Origin: an uncultured Rubrobacteraceae bacterium
Lineage (GTDB): Bacteria > Actinomycetota > Rubrobacteria > Rubrobacterales > Rubrobacteraceae
Assembly (NCBI GenBank): GCA_902806095.1
Contig: CADCVF010000028.1
Span: 1-40,684 of the forward strand
Direction of reading: 5' to 3'
DNA: 40,684 nucleotides
The notes under the pieces: model-generated
What the model was told of the DNA's origin: nothing
Database searches by the model: none
The model's input: only the letters and a program-made list of their open reading frames with translations
Shown here: positions 25,478-33,334 of the stretch, one piece after another
Numbering within the stretch: the stretch's first letter is position 1
How the letters are laid out: each line of letters opens with the position of its first letter
Translations under genes and position numbers: made by a program

Positions 25478-25921
25478 TCATTGTAGTCTGGTGCGGGCCA
25501 GGGCGGAGAGGGTGCGGCCTTCGGCGCGGGCGCCTGAGAGCTCTATGGCACGCGCCATGACGGTTCCCATGTCTTTCATGCCGCTTGCTCCTGTTTCGCC
25601 TATGGCCCTGTCGACTATCTCTTCGAGTTCTCTCTGCGAAAGTGGCTCGGGTAGGTAGGTGCGGACTATCTCGGCTTCCGCCGACTCGGATGCCGCCCGC
25701 TCCTGTCGTCCTGCTTTGCGGAACGCTTGTGCGGACTCGTCGCGCTGCTTGAGCTGGCGCCTGAGGATGGTCTGCTCCTCCTGCTCGGTCAGCGGCCTTC
25801 CCGCCTCGATCTCGGCGTTTTTTAGCGCTGCGCCGAGCATACGTAGGGCGCCGACACGGGTTCTGTCGCGTCGTTTCATGGCGTCTTTGGTATCGCTCTG
25901 TATTCTGTCAGTCGTGCTCAC
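25478..25921 (-). CDS. GatB/YqeY domain-containing protein
   Basis: A 147-residue protein of the YqeY family, resembling the tail domain of GatB, which binds tRNA. It has the characteristic RVGALRMLGAALKNAEIEAGRPL, LRRQLKQRDESAQAFRKAGR, EAEIVRTYLPEPLS and the C-terminal GASGMKDMGTVMARAIELSGARAEG (motif quoted in part). Its precise role is unknown. GTG start, weak ribosome-binding site. Confidence 0.88.
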   Translation of the reverse strand: MSTTDRIQSDTKDAMKRRDRTRVGALRMLGAALKNAEIEAGRPLTEQEEQTILRRQLKQRDESAQAFRKAGRQERAASESAEAEIVRTYLPEPLSQRELEEIVDRAIGETGASGMKDMGTVMARAIELSGARAEGRTLSALARTRLQ

Positions 25922-25937
25922 GGCAATCCCACTATCG

Positions 25938-26282
25938 TCACGGCATACCCAGCCGCTTGCCGCCCATGACGTGAAGATGGAGGTGGAAGACCTCCTGACC
26001 CGCGTCGCGGCCGTTGTTGATCCTGACAGCGTAGCCGCCCTCTGTTACGCCGGCTTTCTCGGCGACGGCGCTCGCCACCTCGAAGAGACGCTTGACCACG
26101 GTATCTGGCAGGGCGCCGATCTCCTCCAGGTTCGCCACGTGCTCTTTTGGGATGACGAGAGCGTGAAAGGGAGCCTTGCTGTTTATGTCTTTGAAGGCAA
26201 GCACATCGTCCTCGTCGTGGACCACCTCGGCATCGATTTCCCCTCGCGCTATTCTACAGAATATGCAGTCTGCCTCGCTCAC
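25938..26282 (-). CDS. HIT family nucleotide-binding hydrolase
   Basis: Histidine-triad protein of the Hint type, which cleaves nucleoside phosphoramidates. The 114-residue product starts MSEADCIFCRIARGEIDAEV, has FKDINSKAPFHALVIPKEH and the catalytic triad VFHLHLHVMGG. GTG 26,282 is placed about 6 bases behind GAGGAGG; the frame further upstream lies in rsmE. A small metal-site-like CxxC (CIFC) is present at the N-terminus. Confidence 0.93.
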   Translation of the reverse strand: MSEADCIFCRIARGEIDAEVVHDEDDVLAFKDINSKAPFHALVIPKEHVANLEEIGALPDTVVKRLFEVASAVAEKAGVTEGGYAVRINNGRDAGQEVFHLHLHVMGGKRLGMP

Positions 26283-26293
26283 GGCCACCTCCT

Positions 26294-27010
26294 CTAACGT
26301 TGTTCGACCCTGCTCTCCAACGCGGCTAGCGTGCGTGCCACTGCTACTATACCTGCGGTCTCGCTGCGGAGCCTGTAAGGTCCGAGTCCGCCGAAGGTGA
26401 TGCCGGCCTCCTCCGCAAGCCGCAACTCCCCTTCGCTCCATCCGCCTTCAGGGCCCACGAAAAGACTCGCCGGAGACTGGACGACGGCCTCGACGGGCTG
26501 GAGGTCCGGGGAATTATGTAGGAGCACACCGGCCTCCCCCACCTCTGAGGCGGCGTCCTCGAATGACACGGGCTCGGCCACTTCGGGCACACTGAGCCTG
26601 AGCGACTGGCGCGCCGCAGTCTCGGCCACCCGCCGCCAGCGCCAGACCTTCCCCTCGCGCGGGTTCACGATGCCGCGCTCGGCCAGGAGTGGCACTATGC
26701 GCGTGGCACCTACCTCCGTAGCCTTCTCGACGACGAGGTCCATCCTTCCACCCTTGGGCACCGCCTGATAGAGTGAGATCTTCACCCAGGCGCCATCGGA
26801 CGCCGCCGATTCCACCACGACCGCGGCCCCTCTCCCACCGCACAGCCTGGCGGAGAATAGGCGTCCAGCGCCGTCTACTACCTCTACGAGGTCTCCGTTC
26901 TTGCCCCGCAGGACTTTCAGAACGTGGTTGGCCTCGCCTGCCGGCAGCTCAAGCGTTGCGCCTGGCTCCAATGCGGAGTCGACGAAGATACGGGTAATGG
27001 GCGTGCGCGT
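26294..27010 (-). CDS. rsmE: 16S rRNA m3U1498 methyltransferase RsmE, non-canonical start
   Basis: SPOUT-class methyltransferase for U1498. Signatures: PAGEANHVLKVLRG (PUA-like N-domain), YQAVPKGGRMDLVVEKATEV, SLFVGPEGGWSEGEL and the knot segment GPYRLRSETAGIVAV. The first canonical codon, TTG 26,971, cuts into the conserved N-terminal strand; the frame continues upstream as TRTPITRIFVDSALEPG, matching the family. No ATG, GTG or TTG precedes it. The ACG at 27,010, 7 bases behind AGGGGG and just after the dnaJ stop, gives 238 residues. ATT at 26,998 is another candidate. The function is sure, the start is not. Confidence 0.88.
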   Translation of the reverse strand, partial: TRTPITRIFVDSALEPGATLELPAGEANHVLKVLRGKNGDLVEVVDGAGRLFSARLCGGRGAAVVVESAASDGAWVKISLYQAVPKGGRMDLVVEKATEVGATRIVPLLAERGIVNPREGKVWRWRRVAETAARQSLRLSVPEVAEPVSFEDAASEVGEAGVLLHNSPDLQPVEAVVQSPASLFVGPEGGWSEGELRLAEEAGITFGGLGPYRLRSETAGIVAVARTLAALESRVEQR

Positions 27011-27021
27011 AACGATGCCCC

Positions 27022-28158
27022 CTACCGGAAGACTCCCCTGAGACGGTCGAAGAACGAGCCTCCACCGCCGTTGTAGGTCTCTTCGCCGCTTGTGGACTCG
27101 AACCTCTCGAGCAACTCCCGCTGCTCCGCAGTCAGACGCGTCGGCACCATGACGTCGACGAGCACCTTGAGGTTCCCCCGCCCACGACGCCGCAACCGCG
27201 GCATCCCATCGCCCCTGAGCGTCAGCGTCGCACCTGGCTGGGTACCAGGATCCACCCTCACCTGTTTCGGCCCTTCGAGAGTGGGTACGTCGACCTCGGC
27301 ACCGAGCGCCGCATCGACGAAGCTGATCCTCATGCGGTGGATCAGGTCCTCCCCGTCACGCATCAGCTCCTGGTCTTCTTTAACGTTGATCCTCACGTAG
27401 AGGTCCCCTGGAGGCGCTCCTGGATCTCCTGCGTGTCCCCCGCCCGAGACTCGCAACCTCATGCCGCTCTCGATACCTTCAGGCACCCGCAGCCGCCGGG
27501 CCTGCACCTCTGAGATCTTCCCGCTGCCGCGACAGTTGTCGCACACGACATCGATTACGCGGCCGCGGCCGCCGCACGTCGAACACGCCTGGGTCGTCAC
27601 CATCTGCCCGAGGATGCTCTCACGCACCGTCCTGACCGATCCTGCGCCGCTGCAGGTAGGACAGACGTGCGACTCCTTGCCCCCAACGCCGTCGCAGACG
27701 CCACAGTTTCTGACGACCTGGACGTTGACTTCCCGGTCTGCCCCGAACGCGGCCTCGCGTAGGGAGACCTCTACTTGGACTTCAGCGTCACTACCGCGGC
27801 TAGGACCCTGCGCCGTAGAGGCGCCGAAGTAAGAGCCCCCGAAAGAGCGGTCGCCGAAGAAAGCCTCGAAGATGTCCTGGAAGCCTCCGAACGGGTCTCC
27901 GCCGCCTGGGTAGCCTGCGGCTCCTGCGCCGCGCGGCACCTGGTGACCGTAGGTATCGTAGGCGCGCCTGGCTTCCGGATTCGAGAGGACCTCGTAGGCT
28001 TCGGTGAGCTCCTTGAAACGGTCTTCTGCCTCGTGGTCGCCTGGGTTCGCGTCGGGGTGGTGGGAGCGGGCGAGGCGCCGGTAGGACTTCTTGATCTCTG
28101 CGTCCGAGGCTTCCCTGGACACGCCCAGAATCTCGTAGTAGTCGCGCTTCGTCGCCAA
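27022..28158 (-). CDS. dnaJ: Chaperone DnaJ (Hsp40)
   Basis: Co-chaperone stimulating DnaK ATPase. The 378-residue type I protein has a J domain with HPD (SHHPDANPG), a Gly/Phe-rich linker (GGGDPFGGFQDIFEAFFGD), a zinc region with four repeats (CGVCDGVG, CPTCSGAG, CSTCGGRG, CDNCRGSG) and a C-terminal substrate domain ending SFFDRLRGVFR. The TTG start follows the hrcA stop directly, giving an hrcA-dnaJ pair. Confidence 0.96.
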   Translation of the reverse strand: MATKRDYYEILGVSREASDAEIKKSYRRLARSHHPDANPGDHEAEDRFKELTEAYEVLSNPEARRAYDTYGHQVPRGAGAAGYPGGGDPFGGFQDIFEAFFGDRSFGGSYFGASTAQGPSRGSDAEVQVEVSLREAAFGADREVNVQVVRNCGVCDGVGGKESHVCPTCSGAGSVRTVRESILGQMVTTQACSTCGGRGRVIDVVCDNCRGSGKISEVQARRLRVPEGIESGMRLRVSGGGHAGDPGAPPGDLYVRINVKEDQELMRDGEDLIHRMRISFVDAALGAEVDVPTLEGPKQVRVDPGTQPGATLTLRGDGMPRLRRRGRGNLKVLVDVMVPTRLTAEQRELLERFESTSGEETYNGGGGSFFDRLRGVFR

Positions 28159-29187
28159 CTAGAACCTGGCGTCCAGACAGTTTGTCAGGGCCTCCGCGGC
28201 CGAGCGGACCGTCGTTATGGCCGCGTCATAGTCCATCCGTTTGGGGCCGATCAGGCTGACAACCCCGTAGGGGCGCTCGCGGCGGCTGTAGGCCGAGGCC
28301 ACGAGGCTCGTGCCCGTCAGGTTCAAAAAGCCGCTCTCCGTGCCGATGGAGACGACGACCCCGCTGCTAGTAACCGAGCGTCGGAGGGCGTCGCCCATCA
28401 GGCGCAGCAGCCAGCGCCGGCGTTCGAAGACCTCGATCACGGCCGAGAGGCTACCCGGGTCGAGGTCGTCCAGGCGGCTCAGGAGGGCCGAGGCGCCCTG
28501 GATGAAGACTCCCCGCTCCGTCACCCTTCCCAGCGCACCTACAGCCTCGAGGACGGCTCCCACGGTCATCGGGTCGTGGTCCGAGAGCGCTGTGCGCGCC
28601 GCGAGCCCGAGCTCGAGGTCGGTGCCAATCGGACGCCCACCAAGCCAGGCGTTGAGTGCTGCGAAGATGCCGCGCAGTTCCTCGTCTTCGACGGGGATGG
28701 GAAGTGTGATCGCCGCACTCGAAGAGGCGCCGCTCTCCATGGATACAACGAGAAGGAGCCTACCTTCGCCCAGCGGCAGGTAGTCGACGCGGGCGAGCGA
28801 CTCGCCGAGGACAGTCGGGCCCGCGACCACGGCCAGAAGACGGGTCACCTCGCTCATCCCCTCCGAGACGCCCCTCAGCAACTCGTCCACGTTGCCGTAA
28901 TCTTCGAGGGCCGCGAACGCCGTATCGTCCTTCTGGTTCGCCTCCATCAGGGCGTCGACGTAGTACCTGTAGCCGCTGTCCGTCGGGACCCTTCCGGCCG
29001 AGGTGTGCGGGTGGTCGAGCAGACCTAGAGACTCGAGGTGGGCGAGCTCGGCCCTGATGGTCGAACTGCTCGCGTCCAACTCGTCGGAGAGGGCATGGCT
29101 ACCGACAGGGGCGCCCGTGGAGATGTAGATCTCCAGCGTCTTGAGCAGTAGCTCGCGTTGCCTCTCTGAGAGCTCGAGGTGTGTCAT
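28159..29187 (-). CDS. hrcA: Heat-inducible transcription repressor HrcA
   Basis: HrcA represses heat-shock genes by binding CIRCE elements. The 342-residue protein has the winged-helix N-terminus (LSERQRELLLKTLEIYISTGAPVGS quoted in part; then SSSTIRAELAHLESLGLLDHPHTSAGRVPTDSGYRYY in part) and the HrcA core GRLLLVVSMESG. A C-terminal GVVSLIGPKRMDYDAAITTV is typical. No CIRCE inverted repeat is recognisable upstream; a TGTCAGC repeat occupies the spacer instead. Confidence 0.94.
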   Translation of the reverse strand: MTHLELSERQRELLLKTLEIYISTGAPVGSHALSDELDASSSTIRAELAHLESLGLLDHPHTSAGRVPTDSGYRYYVDALMEANQKDDTAFAALEDYGNVDELLRGVSEGMSEVTRLLAVVAGPTVLGESLARVDYLPLGEGRLLLVVSMESGASSSAAITLPIPVEDEELRGIFAALNAWLGGRPIGTDLELGLAARTALSDHDPMTVGAVLEAVGALGRVTERGVFIQGASALLSRLDDLDPGSLSAVIEVFERRRWLLRLMGDALRRSVTSSGVVVSIGTESGFLNLTGTSLVASAYSRRERPYGVVSLIGPKRMDYDAAITTVRSAAEALTNCLDARF

Positions 29188-29207
29188 ACCGTGGGTGATT
29201 TTAGCAT

Positions 29208-29330
29208 GTCAGCATTTCAGCACGCTCAGGCGTACGCCTTCGCTTGTCAGCACTTCAGCAAGCCGGATCTTGCTGCTAGGAAAGCTGACAGGCTGAAATG
29301 CTGACAAGGCGCGTAGCGCCGTGCTGAAGT
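29208..29330. repeat. TGTCAGC/TTTCAGC intergenic repeat, copy with inverted arms
   Basis: TGTCAGCATTTCAGC (29,208-29,222) returns as its exact reverse complement GCTGAAATGCTGACA at 29,292-29,306, a perfect 15-bp inverted repeat. Between and after them lie further TGTCAGC, ACTTCAGC and TGCTGAAGTGC units and a GGCGCGTAGCGCC palindrome. It fills the hrcA-lepA spacer. Confidence 0.75.
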
Positions 29331-29331
29331 G

Positions 29332-31110
29332 CTATATACGTAGTGCGGCGAGGAAGGCCTCCTGTGGTATCTCCACGTTGCCGACCTGCTTCATGCGGCG
29401 TTTGCCCTTTTTCTGTTGCTCGAGGAGCTTGCGTTTACGGGTTATGTCGCCACCGTAGCATTTGGCCGTAACGTCTTTGCGGTAGGCGCGTACGGTCTCA
29501 CGGGCGATCACGCGCTTGCCCATCGTGGCTTGCACGGGCACCTCGAACTGCTGGCGTGGGATCAACTCTTTGAGCTTCTCGACGAGCGCGCGGCCGCGAT
29601 GGTAGGCCTTGTCGCGGTGGACGATGATCGAGAGCGCGTCCACGGTGTCGCCGGAGACGAGGACCTCGACCTTTACCAGGTCGGATGGCTCGTAGCCAAG
29701 CGGCTCGTAGTCGTAGGAGGCGTAGCCCTTTGTGCGGCTCTTCATGGCGTCGAAGAAGTCAGTGATGATCTCGGCCAGCGGCAGGTCGTAGGTGAGCTGC
29801 ACCCTGCGGGTCGAGATGTACTCCATCCCAACGGAGACACCGCGCCTCTCGTGGCAGAGTCCCATTACGGCACCTACATACTCTTTGGGGCAGATCACGG
29901 TCGCCCGCACAATGGGCTCTCTGATCTCATCGAAGATCTCGGGTAGCTCGCTCGGGTTGGTGATCTCGAGGAGCCCGCCCTCGACGACGACCTCGTACTT
30001 CACACTCGGGGAGGAGGCTATGAGGTCGAGGTCGAACTCACGCTCGAGGCGCTCCTGGATTATCTCCATGTGCAGAAGGCCCAGAAAACCGCACCTGAAC
30101 CCGAAACCCATCCTGGAGTTTTCGGGCTCGAAGAAGAGCGAGGCGTCGTTCAGTTGCAGCTTGGAGAGGGCGTCTCTGAGCCGTTCGAAGTCGTCGCCCT
30201 CCGTGGGATAGAGGCCCGAAAAGACCGTTGGCAGTGCCTTCGAGTAGCCTGGCAACGGTTTAAAAGCGGGCTTCTCCGACCGCGTGACTGTATCGCCGAC
30301 GCGCAGAGCTTCGATGTCTTTGAGGCCTGCGATCACATACCCCACCTCGCCTGTTGCGAGGACGGGGAGGGCGGTCGGTTTCGGAGAGTAGCAACCGACC
30401 TCGAGGAGCTCGAAGTGCTCCTCGCTCCCCATCGCCCTTACCCTGTCGCCCTTCTTCAGCTCACCGTCGAAAAGACGCGCGAGGGAGACGACGCCGCGGT
30501 AAGGGTCGTAGTGGGAGTCGAAGATGAGGGCCCGGGTCTCATCGTGCTCCGTCTGCGGCGCAGGAACGCGGTCCACGATCGCGTCGAGGACCCCCGTTAC
30601 GTTCTCGCCGGTTTTGGCTGAGATCTTGATGATCTCCTCCTCCTCCACGCCGAGGAGTTCTACGAGCTCCTCCGTGACGGCCGGAATGTCGGCTATGGGG
30701 AGGTCTATCTTGTTGAGCACGGGTATGATCTCGAGGTCGTGCTCCATCGCCAGGTATAAGTTAGCGAGGGTCTGGGCCTGTATGCCCTGGCTCGCGTCGA
30801 CGATGAGGAGGGCGCCTTCACAGGCTGCTATGGCCCGCGAGACCTCGTAGGCGAAGTCCACGTGGCCAGGCGTGTCGATCAAGTTCAGGTTGTACTCGCC
30901 GTCTCCCCTGTTGTAGAGGACGCGCACGGCCTGGGCCTTGATCGTGATTCCACGCTCGCGCTCCAGGTCCATTGTGTCGAGGATCTGGTCCATCCGCTCG
31001 CGCTCGGGGACGGCTTCTGTTATGTCGAGCAGCCTGTCTGCGAGGGTGCTCTTACCGTGGTCAATGTGCGCTATTATGCAGAAATTGCGGGTACGCTCGA
31101 TGATTTTCAC
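29332..31110 (-). CDS. lepA: Elongation factor 4 (LepA)
   Basis: Translational GTPase that remodels stalled ribosomes or acts in initiation. The 592-residue protein has G1 [29 protein letters not shown], and the unique C-terminal region ([29 protein letters not shown] in part; [24 protein letters not shown] in part; [19 protein letters not shown] in part). GTG at 31,110 is forced by an in-frame TAG shortly upstream, and no clear ribosome-binding site is seen. Divergent from rpsT. Confidence 0.96.
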   Translation of the reverse strand: MKIIERTRNFCIIAHIDHGKSTLADRLLDITEAVPERERMDQILDTMDLERERGITIKAQAVRVLYNRGDGEYNLNLIDTPGHVDFAYEVSRAIAACEGALLIVDASQGIQAQTLANLYLAMEHDLEIIPVLNKIDLPIADIPAVTEELVELLGVEEEEIIKISAKTGENVTGVLDAIVDRVPAPQTEHDETRALIFDSHYDPYRGVVSLARLFDGELKKGDRVRAMGSEEHFELLEVGCYSPKPTALPVLATGEVGYVIAGLKDIEALRVGDTVTRSEKPAFKPLPGYSKALPTVFSGLYPTEGDDFERLRDALSKLQLNDASLFFEPENSRMGFGFRCGFLGLLHMEIIQERLEREFDLDLIASSPSVKYEVVVEGGLLEITNPSELPEIFDEIREPIVRATVICPKEYVGAVMGLCHERRGVSVGMEYISTRRVQLTYDLPLAEIITDFFDAMKSRTKGYASYDYEPLGYEPSDLVKVEVLVSGDTVDALSIIVHRDKAYHRGRALVEKLKELIPRQQFEVPVQATMGKRVIARETVRAYRKDVTAKCYGGDITRKRKLLEQQKKGKRRMKQVGNVEIPQEAFLAALRI

Positions 31111-31165
31111 CGGGAGATTCTACCATGATTGCCGCTTTGCTCTACTTGTGTTACATTCTCCCGGT
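31109..31165. repeat. Inverted repeat spanning the lepA-rpsT divergent spacer
   Basis: ACCGGGAGA (31,109-31,117) and TCTCCCGGT (31,157-31,165) are exact reverse complements around a 39-base centre. The left arm covers the lepA start; the right arm lies 28 bases before the rpsT GTG. It could be an operator shared by both divergent genes. A weak rpsT promoter (TTGCCG, 16 bases, TTACAT) lies in the centre. Confidence 0.5.
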
Positions 31166-31192
31166 CAGGAAGATCCGATCTGAGGAGCCAGC

Positions 31193-31453
31193 GTGCCCGC
31201 ACCATCCAAGCGCGACAAGCAGAGCGTCAAGCGTGGCGCACACAACAAGGGTGTCAGGACCCGCCTTCGTAACCTCTCCAAGAGCTTCTACAGGGCCGTC
31301 GATTCTGGGGATGAAGAGGAGGCCCGCCGGATCCGGGACGAGTCCCAGAGGGAGTACAACAAGGCCGCGACCAAGGGCATAATCCACCCGAACAGGGCTG
31401 CTCGCAAGGTGAGCCGCCTCGACAAGGCGCTCGCGACCGACAGGAGCGAGTAG
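31193..31453 (+). CDS. rpsT: 30S ribosomal protein bS20
   Basis: Small basic primary-binding protein of the 30S subunit. The 86-residue product has the bS20 pattern: Lys/Arg-rich helices with VRTRLRNLSKSFYRAV, then NKAATKGIIHPNRAARKVSRL (quoted as motif, KGIIHPNRAARKVSRL being the family signature). GTG start 6 bases behind GAGGAG. It is divergent from lepA, its frequent neighbour. The TAG stop is followed in the same frame by the methyltransferase coding region. Confidence 0.95.
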   Translation: MPAPSKRDKQSVKRGAHNKGVRTRLRNLSKSFYRAVDSGDEEEARRIRDESQREYNKAATKGIIHPNRAARKVSRLDKALATDRSE

Positions 31454-31516
31454 AGACCAACCCCCAAACTCGTCGGGGTCGTTCCCTGGGGACGATCTCG
31501 GGAAGAATACGCCAGG

Positions 31517-32158
31517 ATGTTCGCCCTGACGCCAGGCGACCTCTCTGGCACGATCATCGACTGCGCCGCCGGTCCCGCTAGCTTCAACGTCGAGCTCTCC
31601 GCGGAAGGGCACGAAGTGATCTCTTGTGACCCGCTCTACAGCCTTACCGCAAACGAGATACGGGCCCGCATCGAGGCGACCTTCGACACCATGGTAGCCA
31701 ACGCGCGGGCGGCCCGAGACGAGTTTGTTTGGCACGACATTACGTCACCCGAGCATCTGGGCGAGGTACGCATGGCGGCGATGCAAAGATTCCTCACGGA
31801 CTTCCCGAAGGGAAGAGCAGAGGGACGTTATCTGGACCAGGCGCTCCCGCATCTCGATCTTCGCGACGATGCGTTCGATCTGGCCCTCTGCTCGGCCTTT
31901 CTGTTCACCTACACAGAGCAACTCTCCGCGGACTTCCACATCGCTGCTATCGGGGAGATGTGCCGGGTCGCGACCGAGGCTCGCATCTTTCCACTACTGA
32001 AGAGCTACGGGGGACCGTCGCCGCACCTGGAGCCGGTGGTTGACACTTTGCAGAAGCGAGGCTACAGAGTAGAGATCACAGAAGTTCCCTACGAGTTCCA
32101 GCGGGGTGGAAACAAGATGATCGCGGTGAAGAAGCCAGGATCAACGATTGCAGGTTGA
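31517..32158 (+). CDS. Class I SAM-dependent methyltransferase, substrate unknown
   Basis: A 213-residue Rossmann-fold protein: motif I IIDCAAGPASFNVEL, VISCDPLY (acidic residue after strand 2), then DLALCSAFLFTYTEQL and the tail VPYEFQRGGNKMIAVK. It resembles an uncharacterised bacterial methyltransferase family. ATG 31,517 is the first canonical start, but the frame is open back to the rpsT stop and reads VVPWGRSREEYARMFAL, which from memory is the conserved N-terminus of that family. The gene may therefore start upstream at a non-standard codon. It follows rpsT by 63 bases. Confidence 0.8.
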   Translation: MFALTPGDLSGTIIDCAAGPASFNVELSAEGHEVISCDPLYSLTANEIRARIEATFDTMVANARAARDEFVWHDITSPEHLGEVRMAAMQRFLTDFPKGRAEGRYLDQALPHLDLRDDAFDLALCSAFLFTYTEQLSADFHIAAIGEMCRVATEARIFPLLKSYGGPSPHLEPVVDTLQKRGYRVEITEVPYEFQRGGNKMIAVKKPGSTIAG

Positions 32159-32259
32159 GATAGGACAGTCAAAGCACTGACGAAGGCCACAGTGTGTACA
32201 GGGCCCGACGCATGCCGAGTCGTAGCTACAGCAAGCACGACACGAGCTTCCACAGGCCG

Positions 32260-32304
32260 TTCAGCACGCTACGCCCTTCGGGCTTCGCTTGTCAGCATTT
32301 CAGC
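32260..32304. repeat. TGTCAGC/TTTCAGC repeat copy with UUCG hairpin
   Basis: A block from TTCAGCACGC to TTTCAGC that includes GCCCTTCGGGC, a 4-bp-class stem capped by TTCG, then TTCGCTTGTCAGCATTTCAGC (split: TTCGCTTGTCAGC + ATTTCAGC). A 35-base core is identical to the copy at 35,711-35,789. The spacer 32,159-32,428 holds no recognisable gene. Confidence 0.75.
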
Positions 32305-32428
32305 TGTTATTGCTGTTGGCTGGTTGGGCGATTCGTGTACGTCCGCGTGGCTCGAGGCAGTAGGCGGGCAACGTGCGGGAAAGTGCTTGCGCTTGGTATT
32401 ATGGACCGATCGAGGAAAGGAGTAGACC

Positions 32429-32695
32429 GTGGGCGAACGTGACTACGCGGCCAAGGAGGAGGCGTTGGAGAGGCTCTCCGAGCCCGAGGGTGACCATGAG
32501 CTGCACTCCGTTCTGGAGCGCATGAAGGTGCATCACCCGCACCTTTGGGAGGTGCTGCACAGGGTGCACTTCTCACGCGAGGCCGGCCCCTCGCAGCTCG
32601 AGGATTGGCGAAGGGCACCGGATGGTAGCCAGGAGGATATCTGGGCTCAGCATTATGATGAAGCCATGGGCGTCCTCCAGATGGGGCTGCAGTAG
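32429..32695 (+). CDS. Small hypothetical protein, 88 residues
   Basis: Not recognised. The frame starts with GTG 6 bases behind AAAGGAG, a good signal, and ends before a clear hairpin, so it is probably expressed. The product is charged and soluble, predicted mostly helical, with a His-rich centre (HELHSVLERMKVHHPHLWEV) and no membrane segment. Its neighbours give no functional hint. Confidence 0.6.
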   Translation: MGERDYAAKEEALERLSEPEGDHELHSVLERMKVHHPHLWEVLHRVHFSREAGPSQLEDWRRAPDGSQEDIWAQHYDEAMGVLQMGLQ

Positions 32696-32710
32696 CTTCA
32701 TAGCTGAGCG

Positions 32711-32731
32711 CAAAGAGGTGAGACCTCTTTG
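32711..32731 (+). terminator. Hairpin downstream of the 88-residue gene
   Basis: CAAAGAGGT-GAG-ACCTCTTTG forms a perfect 9-bp stem with a 3-base loop, 15 bases after the stop at 32,695. There is no T-run after it, so it may be a non-canonical terminator or a 3'-stabilising stem. It also faces the convergent GNAT gene. Confidence 0.55.
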
Positions 32732-32733
32732 CA

Positions 32734-32753
32734 AGCACTTCAGCATTTCAGCT
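32734..32753. repeat. TTTCAGC repeat fragment
   Basis: AGCACTTCAGCATTTCAGC, a short copy of the dispersed repeat family, sits next to the hairpin at 32,711-32,731, between convergent genes. Confidence 0.6.
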
Positions 32754-32827
32754 TCCCAAAGTGACTGTCTTAAATAGTGGGGACTTCGAGGTGATGCGTG
32801 TGCTCGCAACTATGGGTTACTAGGACT

Positions 32828-33334
32828 TCAGCCTTCTTGGATGTGTATGGGCTTGGCCATGGTGATGCTCGTTATGTTGTAGCCCACCTTTTCGTAGAGT
32901 GCCTGCGCCGCGTGGTTGTGGCCGAATACGTGTAGCTCTACGCTCCTGGCGCCTAGTTCTTCGGCTTTGTGCTCGACGAGATCCAACGTGCTGGAGGCGT
33001 AACCCTTGCGCCTGAAGGTCTCGTGGATGATGATGTCGTAGATCCAGACAGACCGGCCGACGGCCGAGTCCCTGAGCGCGAACCATACGGTGCCGACTTC
33101 GGCCGGTACTGCGTCGTCCCTGAGGGAATAGAGGAAGTGGTTGCGTGTGGCGGGTCCCTCTGGCAGCAGTACGTCCAAGTCCTTCGCAGCTCTGTTCTCT
33201 GCGTCGGCCGCTGACCAGGCGCCGGCGCGAACTTTATCCGCTGCGTAATCGCGCACCAGATGCTTTCTGTACTCACGGTATGGCGCATCGCCGAGATCGA
33301 CGAGCCTGAGGTTGTCCGTACCTTGCGGGGTCAT
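32828..33334 (-). CDS. GNAT family N-acetyltransferase
   Basis: A 168-residue acetyl-CoA-dependent transferase of unknown substrate. It has the central strand WIYDIIIHETFRRKGYASS with the R-R-K-G-Y-A acetyl-CoA loop, and ELHVFGHNHAAQALYEKVGY, the standard motif-B region. ATG 33,334 overlaps the holA stop as ATGA, so it is the last gene of the holA transcript. The open frame upstream is Arg-rich and lies in holA. Confidence 0.87.
   Translation of the reverse strand: MTPQGTDNLRLVDLGDAPYREYRKHLVRDYAADKVRAGAWSAADAENRAAKDLDVLLPEGPATRNHFLYSLRDDAVPAEVGTVWFALRDSAVGRSVWIYDIIIHETFRRKGYASSTLDLVEHKAEELGARSVELHVFGHNHAAQALYEKVGYNITSITMAKPIHIQEG

Noticed and set aside
27775-29028. 417-codon rightward open frame opposite dnaJ and hrcA
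   Set aside because: Antisense shadow of two clear genes, Arg/Gly/Val-biased and without motifs.
29188-29331. Possible CIRCE operator upstream of hrcA
   Set aside because: The TTAGCA-like string belongs to the TGTCAGC repeat; the TTAGCACTC-N9-GAGTGCTAA arms are not present.
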